Assembly: GCF_003947415.1 (NCBI RefSeq)
Contig: NZ_QHKL01000003.1
Span: 930,001-994,000, forward strand
From: Amycolatopsis sp. WAC 01376
GTDB taxonomy: Bacteria > Actinomycetota > Actinomycetes > Mycobacteriales > Pseudonocardiaceae
Reading direction: 5' to 3'
DNA length: 64,000 nucleotides
Made by a program: the position numbers and the translations under genes. The notes beneath the pieces were generated by a model. The model was given only the letters and a program-made list of their open reading frames with translations, made no database searches and was not told where the DNA came from. Within the stretch, counting starts at the first letter, position 1. Every line of letters begins with the position of its first letter. Shown here one piece after another: positions 1 through 8,400 of the stretch.

Positions 1-451
1 TCAGCGTCGCGATGGTCTGCGCGAGCGAGAACAGGTCGCCGAGCACCTCGCCGCTGTCCGCCTCGCCACCCGCGCGGGCCGCGTCGACGACGCCTCTGGC
101 CAACGCCTCGACCTGCTCCCAGCGTGCTTCGTGGCCGACCTCGATCAGCGCGATCCCCGCGTCGGCCGCGACGTTCACCACGGCCATGCCGTTCTTGACC
201 GCGACGGCGGCCGCGCCGGACCGTCCCGCCGCTCGGATCGCACCCGCGGCGGAGCGGCCGCGAGCGCCGATCACCAGGACGAGGTCACCCGGATGGGCGT
301 CGGGCGGGTCCTCCGGGTCGTGGATGACGACGTCGTCCACTCCGACGCCGAGCCCGTTCGGCGCCGCGAGCACCCTGACCAGCGGTTCTCCCAGCGTCGC
401 GAGGACGTGCCGCAGGGATGCGCCAGGGGTTGTCTGAGTAGTCGCTGTCAT
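1..451 (-). CDS. PucR-type transcriptional regulator, N-terminal part (cut by window edge)
   Basis: The first about 150 residues are visible, from the ATG at 451; the rest lies beyond the left edge. The segment has the alternating hydrophobic pattern of the PucR N-terminal sensing domain (for example GDLVLVIGARG and AAVAVKNGMAVV). The C-terminal helix-turn-helix expected for this family is not in the window. The gene is divergent from pruA-putA with a 128-base gap. In mycobacteria a PucR-family activator (PruC) next to proline catabolism genes controls them, so the same role is inferred here. The family call rests on a partial sequence and the context. Confidence 0.6.
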   Translation of the reverse strand, partial: MTATTQTTPGASLRHVLATLGEPLVRVLAAPNGLGVGVDDVVIHDPEDPPDAHPGDLVLVIGARGRSAAGAIRAAGRSGAAAVAVKNGMAVVNVAADAGIALIEVGHEARWEQVEALARGVVDAARAGGEADSGEVLGDLFSLAQTIATL

Positions 452-579
452 CACCGATTAAGCCGATCGGACAAGACGGTCACCCTGATTCTAGCCAGTC
501 GAACAAGCCGTTGGCGCGCTGTCCGGTCTACCGTTCGGGGTGAGACCTCTACCCGGCGAAGTGCAGTCAGGAGCAGTCA

Positions 580-2208
580 GTGGACGCCGTGACCCAGACC
601 CCCGCCCCGAAGAACGAGCCGGTGCTGAACTACGCACCGGGCAGCGCTGAGCGCGCTGAACTCGAGGGCGCGCTCAAGTTGCTGGGCAACGCCGACCCCA
701 TCGACATCACCGCGACGATCGGTGGTGAGCAGCGCAAGGGCGGCGGCGAGAAGATCGACGTCGTCCAGCCGCACAACCACAAGGCGGTGCTGGGCGTCAT
801 CCACAGCGCGACCGCGCAGGACACCCACGACGCGATCGCCGCGGCCAAGGCCGCCGCCCCCGGCTGGCGCGCGCTGTCCTTCGACGACCGCGCCGCGATC
901 ATCCTGCGTGCCGCCGACCTGCTGGCCGGCCCGTGGCGCGCCAAGCTGAACGCCGCCACCATGCTCGGCCAGTCGAAGACCGCCTTCCAGGCCGAGATCG
1001 ACTCCGCCTGCGAGCTGATCGACTTCTGGCGGTTCAACGTCGCCTTCGGCCGTCAGATCCTCGCCGAGCAGCCGGTCAGCTCGCCCGGGATCTGGAACCG
1101 GATGGAGCACCGCCCGCTCGAGGGCTTCGTGTACGCCATCACCCCGTTCAACTTCACCGCGATCTCCGGCAACCTGCCGACCGCGCCCGCGCTGATGGGC
1201 AACGTCGTGCTGTGGAAGCCGTCTCCGACGCAGAGCTACGCCGCGCACATGCTGATGCGGCTGCTCGAAGAAGCGGGCATGCCGCCGGGCGTCATCAACC
1301 TGCTCCCGGGTGACGGCAAGGCCGTCTCCGAGGTCGCCCTGACCCACCGCGACCTGGCCGGGATCCACTTCACCGGCTCCACCGCGACCTTCCAGCACCT
1401 GTGGGCCACCGTCGGCGCCAACATCTCCGGCTACCGCACGTACCCGCGTCTGGTCGGCGAGACCGGCGGCAAGGACTTCGTGCTCGCGCACGCCTCGGCC
1501 GACGTCGACATCCTGCGCACCGCGCTGATCCGCGGCGCCTTCGAGTACCAGGGCCAGAAGTGCTCGGCCGCGTCCCGCGCCTACGTCCCGCGTTCGCTCT
1601 GGGCGAGCCTGAAGGACGAGCTGGTCTCCGAGACCGAAGCCGTCACTTACGGCGACGTCAACGACCTGGACAACTTCGGTGGCGCCGTGATCGACCGCCG
1701 CGCCTTCGACAAGCACGCCGCCGTGTTGAAGAGCGCCGCCGAGGACGCCGAGATCGACGTCATCGCCGGTGGCACCGCGGACGACAGCGTCGGCTACTTC
1801 GTGCGCCCGACGATCCTGGTTTCGGACAACCCGAAGCACGAGATCTTCCGCACCGAGTACTTCGGCCCGATCCTCGCGCTGCACGTCTACGAGGACGAGG
1901 ACTTCGACCAGGTCCTGAAGCTGGTGGACGAGACCGCCGACTACGCGCTCACCGGCGCGGTCATCGCGAACGACCGCACGGCCGTCGCGAAGGCGGCCGA
2001 GGCGCTGCGCTTCGCCGCCGGCAACTTCTACGTCAACGACAAGCCGACCGGCGCGGTCGTCGGCCAGCAGCCCTTCGGTGGTGCCCGCGCCTCCGGCACC
2101 AACGACAAGGCCGGTTCGGTGTTCAACCTGCTCCGCTGGACGAGCCCGCGCTCGATCAAGGAGACCTTCGTCCCGCCCACCAGCGTCCGCTACCCCCACC
2201 AGGGCTGA
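580..2208 (+). CDS. pruA: L-glutamate gamma-semialdehyde dehydrogenase (P5C dehydrogenase)
   Basis: Oxidises glutamate semialdehyde (hydrolysed pyrroline-5-carboxylate) to glutamate with NAD+, the second step of proline breakdown, in the cytosol. The 542-residue length fits the monofunctional actinobacterial enzyme. The aldehyde dehydrogenase residues are visible: general base Glu294 in LVGETGGKDF and nucleophile Cys328 in GQKCSAASR. The start is the GTG at 580, because AGGAG at 569-573 lies 6 bases before it; a second in-frame GTG at 589 would be too far. putA follows 18 bases downstream, so the pair is one operon. Confidence 0.95.
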   Translation: MDAVTQTPAPKNEPVLNYAPGSAERAELEGALKLLGNADPIDITATIGGEQRKGGGEKIDVVQPHNHKAVLGVIHSATAQDTHDAIAAAKAAAPGWRALSFDDRAAIILRAADLLAGPWRAKLNAATMLGQSKTAFQAEIDSACELIDFWRFNVAFGRQILAEQPVSSPGIWNRMEHRPLEGFVYAITPFNFTAISGNLPTAPALMGNVVLWKPSPTQSYAAHMLMRLLEEAGMPPGVINLLPGDGKAVSEVALTHRDLAGIHFTGSTATFQHLWATVGANISGYRTYPRLVGETGGKDFVLAHASADVDILRTALIRGAFEYQGQKCSAASRAYVPRSLWASLKDELVSETEAVTYGDVNDLDNFGGAVIDRRAFDKHAAVLKSAAEDAEIDVIAGGTADDSVGYFVRPTILVSDNPKHEIFRTEYFGPILALHVYEDEDFDQVLKLVDETADYALTGAVIANDRTAVAKAAEALRFAAGNFYVNDKPTGAVVGQQPFGGARASGTNDKAGSVFNLLRWTSPRSIKETFVPPTSVRYPHQG

Positions 2209-2226
2209 GTTCTCCAGGAGTCCGTG

Positions 2227-3156
2227 ATGTTGCGTGCCCCGTTGCTCGCCGCCGCCCGATCCCGGCGGATGCGCAAGCTGGTCGAGGTCGTCCCCGCCAC
2301 CCGATCGGTGGTGAGCCGGTTCGTCGCCGGTTCGAAGACGCCCGACGCCGCCCGGGTGGTCCGCGAACTGGCCGACGACGGCCTCCGGGTCACCCTCGAC
2401 CACCTCGGCGAGGACACCACCGACGCCGAGCAGGCCGCGACGACCGTCCGCGCCTACGAGGAACTGCTGACCGCGCTGGCGGCCGACGGCCTCGCGTTCG
2501 GCGCGGACGTCTCGGTGAAGCTCTCCGCGGTCGGCCAGTTCCTGCCAGCCGAAGGCGAGAAGGTCGCGCTGGAGAACGCCCGCAAGATCTGCGCGGCGGC
2601 CGAAGCGGTCGGTGCCACGGTGACCCTCGACATGGAGGACCACACCACCACCGACTCGACGCTGGGCATCCTGCGCGAGCTGCGCACCGAGTACCCGTGG
2701 GTCGGCGCGGTGCTGCAGGCCTACCTGCGGCGGACCGAACAGGACTGCCGCGACCTGGCGACCGAGGGTTCCCGCGTCCGGCTGTGCAAGGGCGCGTACG
2801 CCGAACCCGAAGAGGTCGCGTTCCAGGACAAGTCCGAAGTGGACAAGTCCTACGTGCGCTGCCTGAAAATCCTCATGCAGGGCAAGGGTTATCCGATGGT
2901 CGCCTCGCACGACCCGCGGATGATCGCGATCGGCGAGAAGCTCGCGATGGACGCGGACCGCAAGGCGGACGACCACGAGTTCCAGATGCTGTACGGGATC
3001 CGTCCCGAAGAGCAGCGCCGGATCGCGGGCGACGGCAAGACGATGCGCGTCTACGTCCCCTACGGCGACGAATGGTACGGCTATTTCATGCGCAGGCTGG
3101 CGGAACGCCCGGCGAACCTGGCGTTCTTCCTGCGCGGACTCGCCACCCGGGGCTGA
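2227..3156 (+). CDS. putA: Proline dehydrogenase
   Basis: FAD-dependent oxidation of proline to pyrroline-5-carboxylate, passing electrons to the membrane quinone pool. At 309 residues it is the monofunctional type, not the fused PutA of enterics. The C-terminal motif with paired arginines that binds the proline carboxylate is present (YFMRRLAERPANL), as are LCKGAYAEPEEVAF and the MLYGIRPEEQRR segment. The ATG at 2227 is preferred to the GTG at 2224 because AGGAG at 2216-2220 is then 6 bases away. It follows pruA in one operon. Some actinobacterial annotations call this gene pruB. Confidence 0.93.
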   Translation: MLRAPLLAAARSRRMRKLVEVVPATRSVVSRFVAGSKTPDAARVVRELADDGLRVTLDHLGEDTTDAEQAATTVRAYEELLTALAADGLAFGADVSVKLSAVGQFLPAEGEKVALENARKICAAAEAVGATVTLDMEDHTTTDSTLGILRELRTEYPWVGAVLQAYLRRTEQDCRDLATEGSRVRLCKGAYAEPEEVAFQDKSEVDKSYVRCLKILMQGKGYPMVASHDPRMIAIGEKLAMDADRKADDHEFQMLYGIRPEEQRRIAGDGKTMRVYVPYGDEWYGYFMRRLAERPANLAFFLRGLATRG

Positions 3157-3191
3157 CCCGCCCCTCGGTGGCACTGCTCCGCTGAAAGACA

Positions 3192-3232
3192 AAGGGGCCC
3201 TACCCGGCGAAACCCGCCGGGTAGGGCCCCTT
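3192..3232. terminator. Bidirectional hairpin terminator between putA and thioredoxin
   Basis: A perfect 18-bp inverted repeat (3192-3209 and 3215-3232) with a 5-base loop lies between the convergent stop codons of putA and trx. It starts AAGGGGCCC and ends GGGCCCCTT. There is no long T tract. Position and symmetry suggest termination in both directions. Confidence 0.7.
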
Positions 3233-3243
3233 CTCCATGCTCG

Positions 3244-3603
3244 TCAGGCCTCCTGGGCCGCCTCTTCCTTGAGCTTGTCCATGTCGATGTCGCGCGCCTG
3301 CTGGATGAGGTCTTCCAGCGTCTTCTCCGGGAGGGCGCCCGGCTGCGCGTAGATGACCGTCTTGTCGCGGATCACCGCGAGCGTGGGGATCGAACGCACG
3401 TCGAAGGCCGCGGCCAGCTGCTGCTCGGCCTCGGTGTCGACGCTCGCGAAAACGATGTCGTCGTGGTTGCCCGACACCTTCTCGTAGGTCGGCGCGAACT
3501 GGCGGCACGGCATGCACCAGCCCGCCCAGAAGTCGATGATCACGAAGTCGTTCTCCGACACGACCTGATCGAAGTTGGCGGCGGTCAGCTCCACTGTGCT
3601 CAT
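3244..3603 (-). CDS. Thioredoxin-fold protein with a CMPC active site
   Basis: A 119-residue single-domain thioredoxin for thiol-disulfide exchange in the cytosol. The fold is clear: FVIIDFWAGWC before the active site, the cis-proline segment SIPTLAVIRD, and a final helix. The active site reads WCMPC rather than the usual WCGPC, which is expected to shift its redox potential or partner choice. The start is the ATG at 3603 (MSTVEL), since the open frame upstream is not thioredoxin-like. It converges with putA and is divergent from the DUF2630 gene. Confidence 0.9.
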   Translation of the reverse strand: MSTVELTAANFDQVVSENDFVIIDFWAGWCMPCRQFAPTYEKVSGNHDDIVFASVDTEAEQQLAAAFDVRSIPTLAVIRDKTVIYAQPGALPEKTLEDLIQQARDIDMDKLKEEAAQEA

Positions 3604-3694
3604 GTCCGGCGTAACGAATCGGGCGGTACGCGCATTCCCGCGATTGCGCGTAGCGTCTCGGATGGAGCAAACCCAGGTTTCGCAGGAGGCGCAG

Positions 3695-3937
3695 ATGGCC
3701 GACGGTGACATCCTCAGCCGGATCGACGAGCTGGTCAGCGAGGAGCACGAACTCCGTTCGCGGGCGATCGGCACCGGGCTGAGCTCGGACGACCGGTCCC
3801 GGCTCGCGAGTGTGGAAGAGCAGCTGGACCAGTGCTGGGACCTGCTGCGGCAGCGGCGGGCGCGGGTGGAGTTCGACGAGGATCCGGACCAGGCTTCGGC
3901 AAGGCCGATCTCCGAGGTGGAGTCTTACCGGCAGTAG
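3695..3937 (+). CDS. DUF2630 family protein
   Basis: An 80-residue acidic, helical protein (starts MADGDILSRIDELVSEEHEL) matching the small actinobacterial DUF2630 family of unknown function. An ideal AGGAGG at 3684-3689 lies 5 bases before the ATG at 3695, which decides this start over an in-frame ATG at 3662. The two predicted helices carry the heptad-like pattern typical of the family. It is divergent from thioredoxin with a gap of only 91 bases. Confidence 0.85.
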   Translation: MADGDILSRIDELVSEEHELRSRAIGTGLSSDDRSRLASVEEQLDQCWDLLRQRRARVEFDEDPDQASARPISEVESYRQ

Positions 3938-3963
3938 CGGTTTTCGATCCCGGCCGACGCTAG

Positions 3964-4006
3964 GAACGGTCCGTTCCTTGCGAATTTTGCAAGGAACGGA
4001 CCGTTC
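3964..4006. repeat. Long palindrome, convergent intergenic region (copy 1 of the GAACGGTCC type)
   Basis: Arms of 18 bp (3964-3981 and 3989-4006) pair perfectly around the 7-base loop GAATTTT. The same design, with changed bases in both arms, recurs at 20793-20845 and 49183-49225. It lies just after the DUF2630 stop codon. Confidence 0.85.
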
Positions 4007-4090
4007 ATGGCGCGCGGGCGAGGGAGTGGGGCGCGGGAGGTTGCGAAAGTGGCTTCTGCGACGCGCCATGGCCGATCACCCGCGCGCCCG

Positions 4091-4145
4091 TGCAATGAAG
4101 GGGCCTTTCATAGCAAATTTTGCTATGAAAGCGTCCTTCATTGCA
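4091..4145. repeat. Long palindrome, convergent intergenic region (second of three)
   Basis: Twenty-seven-base arms (4091-4117 and 4119-4145) pair with two mismatches and one G-T wobble around a single centre base. It starts TGCAATGAAGG and ends CCTTCATTGCA. The flanking GC-rich sequence on both sides (CGCGCCCG / CGCGGGCG) extends the symmetry further. Confidence 0.8.
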
Positions 4146-4262
4146 CGCGGGCGGGGGGCGGCGTGGGGGTTGCGAAAGTGGCTTTCGCAACGCGCCATGG
4201 CTCCAGAAGCGGCTAGGCGCGGGGCCCGGCGAGAGCGCTGACTGGAGTCTCACGGTCCCGAA

Positions 4263-4317
4263 TGTCATGAAAGGGTCGTTCAGGACGAAAAATGTCCTGA
4301 ACGACCCTTTCATGACA
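4263..4317. repeat. Long palindrome, probable terminator of the TAP-like hydrolase gene
   Basis: Perfect 24-bp arms (4263-4286 and 4294-4317) around the 7-base loop GAAAAAT, 25 bases beyond the hydrolase stop codon. It is the third long palindrome in the 405-base gap 3938-4342, which holds no gene. Short copies of GTTGCGAAAGTGGCTT also repeat between the palindromes (about 4039 and 4169). Confidence 0.8.
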
Positions 4318-4342
4318 CTTGACGAGGCGGTCCGGAGCAGGC

Positions 4343-5908
4343 TCACGCCGGGCAGAGGGTCCCGTCGACCGGCGCTTTCCCGTCGATCAGGAACGCCCGC
4401 GTCGCGTCGGCGACGCACGGCGAGAGGCTCAGCGCCCCGTGTCCGGCGCCCTGCCAGGTGATCGTCACCGCGCTCGGCATCTGGTCGGCGGCCCGGCCGG
4501 TGCCCTGCTCCGGCGTGACCGGGTCGGTCGCGGTGCCCGCGACGAGGATCGGCGGCGCGCCCGGGGCTCCGGCGGGCGGGAGTGGTTCGCGGCGGACGGG
4601 CCACGGGCTGCACCACGCCAGCTGCTGGGCGGCGAAGACACCGAACTGCGGGTGCTTGTCGCGCAGGGTCGTGGTCGCGCGCGTGAGTTCTTCGGCCGAG
4701 AGCCGGGTCGCGCTGTCGTTGCATTTGGTCGCGATCGTGCCGTCCAGCCGCGACGGCCGCGCACGGGAGTCTTTCAGCACGGGTTCGGCGAACGCGGCCA
4801 GCGGCGTGACGTCGCCGGTCTGCGCGGTCTTGAGCGCTTCCGCCAGTTCGACCCAGCGTGAGCGTTGCGCGAGCCCGGAGTAGATGGCGTACAGCGCGAT
4901 CCCCGGCGTGATCTGCGCGCCGTCGGTGGTCGTCGCGGGGGCGGAGCGGAGCCGGTCCGCGACGGCGGTCACGGCCGAACGGGCGTCACCGATCGGGCAG
5001 CCCCTCGCGATGCAGTCGGCGCCGAACGCGTCGAGGGTTGCCTGCGCGCTGGCGGCGACGGACTCCTGCACGGCCGCGGCGTCGGGGGCCGGGTCGGGCA
5101 GGCCGTCGAGCATCATGCGGCCGACCTGCGCGGGGAACCGCACGGCGTATTCGGCGAGGACCTTCGAACCGTCACCGCGGCCCAGCGCGTGCAGTTTGTC
5201 CAGTCCCAGTTGCTTCCGGAGTTCTTCGAGGTCGCCGGCGGCGCGCCAGCTGTCCATCGCGACCTGCGAGTCGTCCAGTTCGATGGCGCATTGCTGGCCG
5301 GCCCTGCGCGCCGGGCCGACGACGCCTTCGAGGTCGCCCGCGGCCGGGTCGCCGCCGAGCAGGTCGGTGCGGATCTCCGCCGGGATGCACTGCACCGGCG
5401 CGGACGTCCCCGTCCCGCGCCGGTCCACGCCGATCAGGGAGAACTTCTGCAGGAACTCGGGCGGCAGCGTCGCGGCCAGCCGCGCGGCGTACAGCGAGCC
5501 CGGCTCACCGTCGATGTCGTTGACCACGGCGAGCGGGATCGGCCCGCCGCCGGTCTTGACCACCGACAGCCGCGACAGGCCGCGGCCGGGCAGGTCCGGC
5601 GCGTCGAGCGTGGTGGGCACCCTGGCGCAGGAGAACTTCAGCGTGTCCGGCACGGACGGCTGGCCCAGCCGCTGCCGGGTCGCGTCGTCGCAGTCCTCCC
5701 AGTTGATCGACGGCGACCGCGGTTCGGTGAGCGGCGGCAACGGCACCTGCTGCGCTGTCGTCGTGCCGCCGGGGTCGGGTTTGCCGTCGTTGTCGATCAC
5801 CGCCGGCCGTACCGACGGCCCGGCGGTGCAGCCCGCGAGCACGGCCGTGACCAGGGTCGTCATCAGGATCAGCCGTGGCCTGCGGCGGACGGTGCTGGCG
5901 GGGCGCAC
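4343..5908 (-). CDS. Secreted TAP-like alpha/beta-hydrolase lipoprotein with a replaced nucleophile
   Basis: A 521-residue lipoprotein of the tripeptidyl-aminopeptidase-like alpha/beta-hydrolase family (SlpD/SlpE type). The start is the GTG at 5908, because GAGGA lies 7 bases upstream. The signal peptide then reads RRRPRLILMTTLVTAVLAGC, with Cys as lipidation site. Family marks include LIGVDRRGTGTS (oxyanion region), VGRMMLDGLPDP after the nucleophile helix, and a C-terminal TAP domain with ATDPVTP and GAGHGA, which supply the Asp and His. The nucleophile elbow, GxSxG in active members, reads GRGDG: Ser is replaced by Gly. The protein may therefore be a binding protein instead of a peptidase. 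It converges with DUF2630. Confidence 0.85.
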   Translation of the reverse strand: MRPASTVRRRPRLILMTTLVTAVLAGCTAGPSVRPAVIDNDGKPDPGGTTTAQQVPLPPLTEPRSPSINWEDCDDATRQRLGQPSVPDTLKFSCARVPTTLDAPDLPGRGLSRLSVVKTGGGPIPLAVVNDIDGEPGSLYAARLAATLPPEFLQKFSLIGVDRRGTGTSAPVQCIPAEIRTDLLGGDPAAGDLEGVVGPARRAGQQCAIELDDSQVAMDSWRAAGDLEELRKQLGLDKLHALGRGDGSKVLAEYAVRFPAQVGRMMLDGLPDPAPDAAAVQESVAASAQATLDAFGADCIARGCPIGDARSAVTAVADRLRSAPATTTDGAQITPGIALYAIYSGLAQRSRWVELAEALKTAQTGDVTPLAAFAEPVLKDSRARPSRLDGTIATKCNDSATRLSAEELTRATTTLRDKHPQFGVFAAQQLAWCSPWPVRREPLPPAGAPGAPPILVAGTATDPVTPEQGTGRAADQMPSAVTITWQGAGHGALSLSPCVADATRAFLIDGKAPVDGTLCPA

Positions 5909-5980
5909 GGGCTGGTCCTCACTTTCCGGGCATGACAAAAGCTCGTGGACGAGCTTCGCAGGTGACGTGTCAGGCCCCGG

Positions 5981-7069
5981 TTAGCGGGTGCGTTTCACCT
6001 CGCCGCGGAATACCGCGTCCAGGTCGTAGCGGGCGACCTCGTCGAGCTGGGCGTAGGTGCAGGAGTCCGGTTCGCGGTCGGGGCGCCAGCGTTTGAACTG
6101 CGCGGTGTGGCGGAACCGCGACGGGTATCCGCCTTCCGTGTGCTCGTAGCCGACCTCGACCACCTTCTCCAGCTTCAGCGGCACCCACGGGGCTTCCTTG
6201 GACTTCCACCGGGTGATCCCGCCGGGGATCCGCTGCTTCTCCCTCACGTTGTCACCCAGCCAGGGATGATCGGCGCCATCGGTGATCAGTGGCGCCAGCT
6301 CCTCGGCCAGTTCGCGCCGCCGGGTGACCGGGAACGAGCCGACGACACCGGGATGGTGCAGCACGCCGTTCTCGTCGTAGAGCCCGAGCAGGAACGAGCC
6401 GACCATTTCACCCGGTTCGCCGTCGACGTGCCAGCGCAGCCCCGCGAGCACGCAGTCGGCGGTGCGCGAATGCTTGTACTTCAGCAGCACGCGTTTGCCG
6501 GGGCTGTACGGCTCGTCGAGCGGTTTGCCGATGACGCCGTCGAGCCCCGCGCCCTCGAACAGTTCGAACCAGTGCCGCGCGATCGCCGGATCCGAAGTGG
6601 CCGGGGTCAGGTGGATGCCGTCGGAGGCCAGCTTCTCCAGCCGCTCCCGCCGCTTCGACGTGGGTTCGTCCAGATAGGACTCGTCGCCGAGTGCCAGCAG
6701 GTCGAACGCGACGAACTCCGCCGGGGTCTGTTCCGCCAGCAGCTTGATCCGGCTTTCGGCAGGGTGGACCCGGTCGGTGAGCGCGTCGAAGTCCAGCTTC
6801 CCGCCCCGGGCGACCACCAGTTCGCCGTCCAGCACGATCCGTTCGGGCAGCGCGGCCTTCAGCCGCTCGACGACCTCGGGGAAGTACCGGTTGAGCGGCT
6901 TCTCCGAGCGCGATTGCAGCGTCAGCTCGTCACCGTCGCGGAACACCAGGCAGCGGTACCCGTCCCATTTCGGCTCGAACAGCAGCCCGCCGGAATCGGG
7001 GATCGCCTTCGCCGGTTTGGCGAGCATCGGCTTGATCGGCGGCGTCAAGGGAAGCGACATGACGGCCAT
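5981..7069 (-). CDS. ligC: ATP-dependent DNA ligase, LigC type
   Basis: A 362-residue stand-alone ATP-dependent ligase closest in layout to mycobacterial LigC, which seals nicks in accessory repair. The adenylated lysine is Lys34 in the motif EPKWDGYR. Motif III appears as LDGELVV, and the OB-fold half carries KYKHSRTADCVLAG and a C-terminal FRHTAQFKRWRPDREP segment. No polymerase or nuclease domain is fused, which separates it from LigD. The ATG at 7069 has AGGG 5 bases upstream; an ATG at 7060 is an alternative. No Ku gene is adjacent. Confidence 0.92.
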   Translation of the reverse strand: MAVMSLPLTPPIKPMLAKPAKAIPDSGGLLFEPKWDGYRCLVFRDGDELTLQSRSEKPLNRYFPEVVERLKAALPERIVLDGELVVARGGKLDFDALTDRVHPAESRIKLLAEQTPAEFVAFDLLALGDESYLDEPTSKRRERLEKLASDGIHLTPATSDPAIARHWFELFEGAGLDGVIGKPLDEPYSPGKRVLLKYKHSRTADCVLAGLRWHVDGEPGEMVGSFLLGLYDENGVLHHPGVVGSFPVTRRRELAEELAPLITDGADHPWLGDNVREKQRIPGGITRWKSKEAPWVPLKLEKVVEVGYEHTEGGYPSRFRHTAQFKRWRPDREPDSCTYAQLDEVARYDLDAVFRGEVKRTR

Positions 7070-7088
7070 TCTTGCCCTAATGACGTGC

Positions 7089-7676
7089 TCAGCGCACCCG
7101 TTGCGGTGCCGCCGTGTCGAGTTCGATCCGGACGGCGGTCGGCAGCACGTCGACCCCGAGCGATTCCCGCGCGCGGGCCAGCACCGTGCTGTCGAGCTGC
7201 TCCCAGACCCGTTTCAGGTCGGTGCCCTCGCTCAGCCAGAGCGTGATCCGCAGCGCCGGGTTCTCCTTGTCGCCGACCGCGCGGACCCTGGCGCGCCCGA
7301 CGCCGTCGACCGTCTCGGCGTCGACGCGAACGGCCTCGGAGATGGCCGAAGAGGTCACCACGAGGTCTTCGTCGAGTTCGAGGTCCGGACGGCCTTCCGG
7401 GCGCAGCGACCGGAAGAACCACCACAGTCCCAGCCACAGCAGGAGGACGCCGAGCACGATGGCACCGATCCGGGCGGCGAGCGCGTGCTGGGACAGCCAG
7501 TCGAGGGCGATCGGATCGACGAGCGGCCGGTTCGCACGGTGCGTGCCGAGCCACCCCGCGCCGACCACGACCACCGCGGCCCCGCCGAGCAGCAAGAGGA
7601 GTCCGATGAGGACGGTCAGGGTGCGTTCCGTGCCGGTGGACCGGCCGAGTGCCTTGGCGGAGACCGAACGGGTCAT
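7089..7676 (-). CDS. amaP: Alkaline-shock membrane anchor (AmaP-like) protein
   Basis: A 195-residue protein with two membrane helices (LTVLIGLLLLLGGAAVVVVG near residue 22 and IGAIVLGVLLLWLGLWWFF near residue 72), then a cytosolic domain related to Asp23 (region around DLVVTSSAISEAV). In Firmicutes AmaP tethers Asp23 to the membrane, and the same job is inferred here. The start overlaps the stop of the DUF6286 gene by 4 bases (ATGA). It is the last gene of the minus-strand Asp23 cluster. Confidence 0.8.
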   Translation of the reverse strand: MTRSVSAKALGRSTGTERTLTVLIGLLLLLGGAAVVVVGAGWLGTHRANRPLVDPIALDWLSQHALAARIGAIVLGVLLLWLGLWWFFRSLRPEGRPDLELDEDLVVTSSAISEAVRVDAETVDGVGRARVRAVGDKENPALRITLWLSEGTDLKRVWEQLDSTVLARARESLGVDVLPTAVRIELDTAAPQRVR

Positions 7677-8209
7677 CGGCGGTCCTTCGGGGAGTCGACG
7701 ACGACCGACACCTTCGGCCGCCGCACCAGGGGGACGTCTTCGAGCAGACCGGTGACCGTCTCCAGCAGCCGCGGTCGCAGCTCGCCTTCGGTTTCCAGCC
7801 TGCTCGTCGCGCGGACACGGATCTTCTTGGCGGTGGCGGTGACCTTCGCGCCCGCGACGTTTTCCTGCGCGCGCACGGTCACGCCCACCAGCCTCGCCAG
7901 TGAACGCGGTGAGGTGGTCACGCTGACCTCGTTCGCCGGATCGGTCAGCCGGATCGCGCGCCGCCCTGCCGAGGCCGCCGCCAGGATCAGCAGCAGTCCC
8001 ACGACCGCGACGGCGATCGCGAGGTACCGGACGGAGGAAGCGTTCCAGGACAGTTCCGCGAGCCTGTCGCGCCAGCCGTCCCACGGGACGAAGAGCGGTC
8101 CGCGCCCCGGCCGCCACCAGCCCCAGCCGACCTCCAGCGCCAGCAGGACCCCGGCGGCGGCCAGCGCCAGCCCGATCAGGGCGGACAGCAGGCGGACGAA
8201 CAAACGCAT
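7673..8209 (-). CDS. DUF6286 family membrane protein of the Asp23 cluster
   Basis: A 178-residue protein with an N-terminal membrane helix (VRLLSALIGLALAAAGVLLA), a second one near residue 75 (YLAIAVAVVGLLLILAAAS), and a basic cytosolic tail. This is the DUF6286 layout, found almost only beside Asp23/Gls24 genes in actinobacteria. AGGAG lies 8 bases before the ATG at 8209. It overlaps amaP by 4 bases. Its function is unknown; a scaffold role at the membrane with the Asp23 proteins is inferred from context. Confidence 0.75.
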   Translation of the reverse strand: MRLFVRLLSALIGLALAAAGVLLALEVGWGWWRPGRGPLFVPWDGWRDRLAELSWNASSVRYLAIAVAVVGLLLILAAASAGRRAIRLTDPANEVSVTTSPRSLARLVGVTVRAQENVAGAKVTATAKKIRVRATSRLETEGELRPRLLETVTGLLEDVPLVRRPKVSVVVDSPKDRR

Positions 8210-8400
8210 ACCGGTGCTCCTTCTAGAGTGCTGGTGGTGAACCCGCGGCCGCGATCGACGTCGGCAGGGCGCAACCTGGTCGTCCACGTCGCCGCTGCGA
8301 ACAGGGCGCCCTGCCACCGCGATAGCGGGGCCTTCGGCCGGGCAGGTTCACGCGTATGGTCGCCTTCCGGGAATACATCTCAGCTCCGCCGAACCGGCTT
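8210..8400. other. 191-base gap inside the Asp23 cluster with an inverted repeat
   Basis: No gene is seen. A 10-bp inverted repeat GGCAGGGCGC / GCGCCCTGCC (8263-8272 and 8306-8315) encloses 33 bases. It could end the upstream transcript or form a processing site that sets the DUF6286-amaP pair apart from the upstream Asp23 genes. Confidence 0.4.

Noticed and set aside
577..3192. Very long open frame antisense to pruA-putA (and similar ones antisense to the S9 peptidase, aspS and alaS)
   Set aside because: These arise from the strong GC bias at third codon positions of real genes. Their translations are low-complexity (Arg, Gly, Val, Asp) with no recognisable domain.
3604..3774. Longer thioredoxin reading from 3774
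   Set aside because: The extra 57 residues are not thioredoxin-like and would overlap the promoter and start of the DUF2630 gene; the ATG at 3603 gives a full domain.
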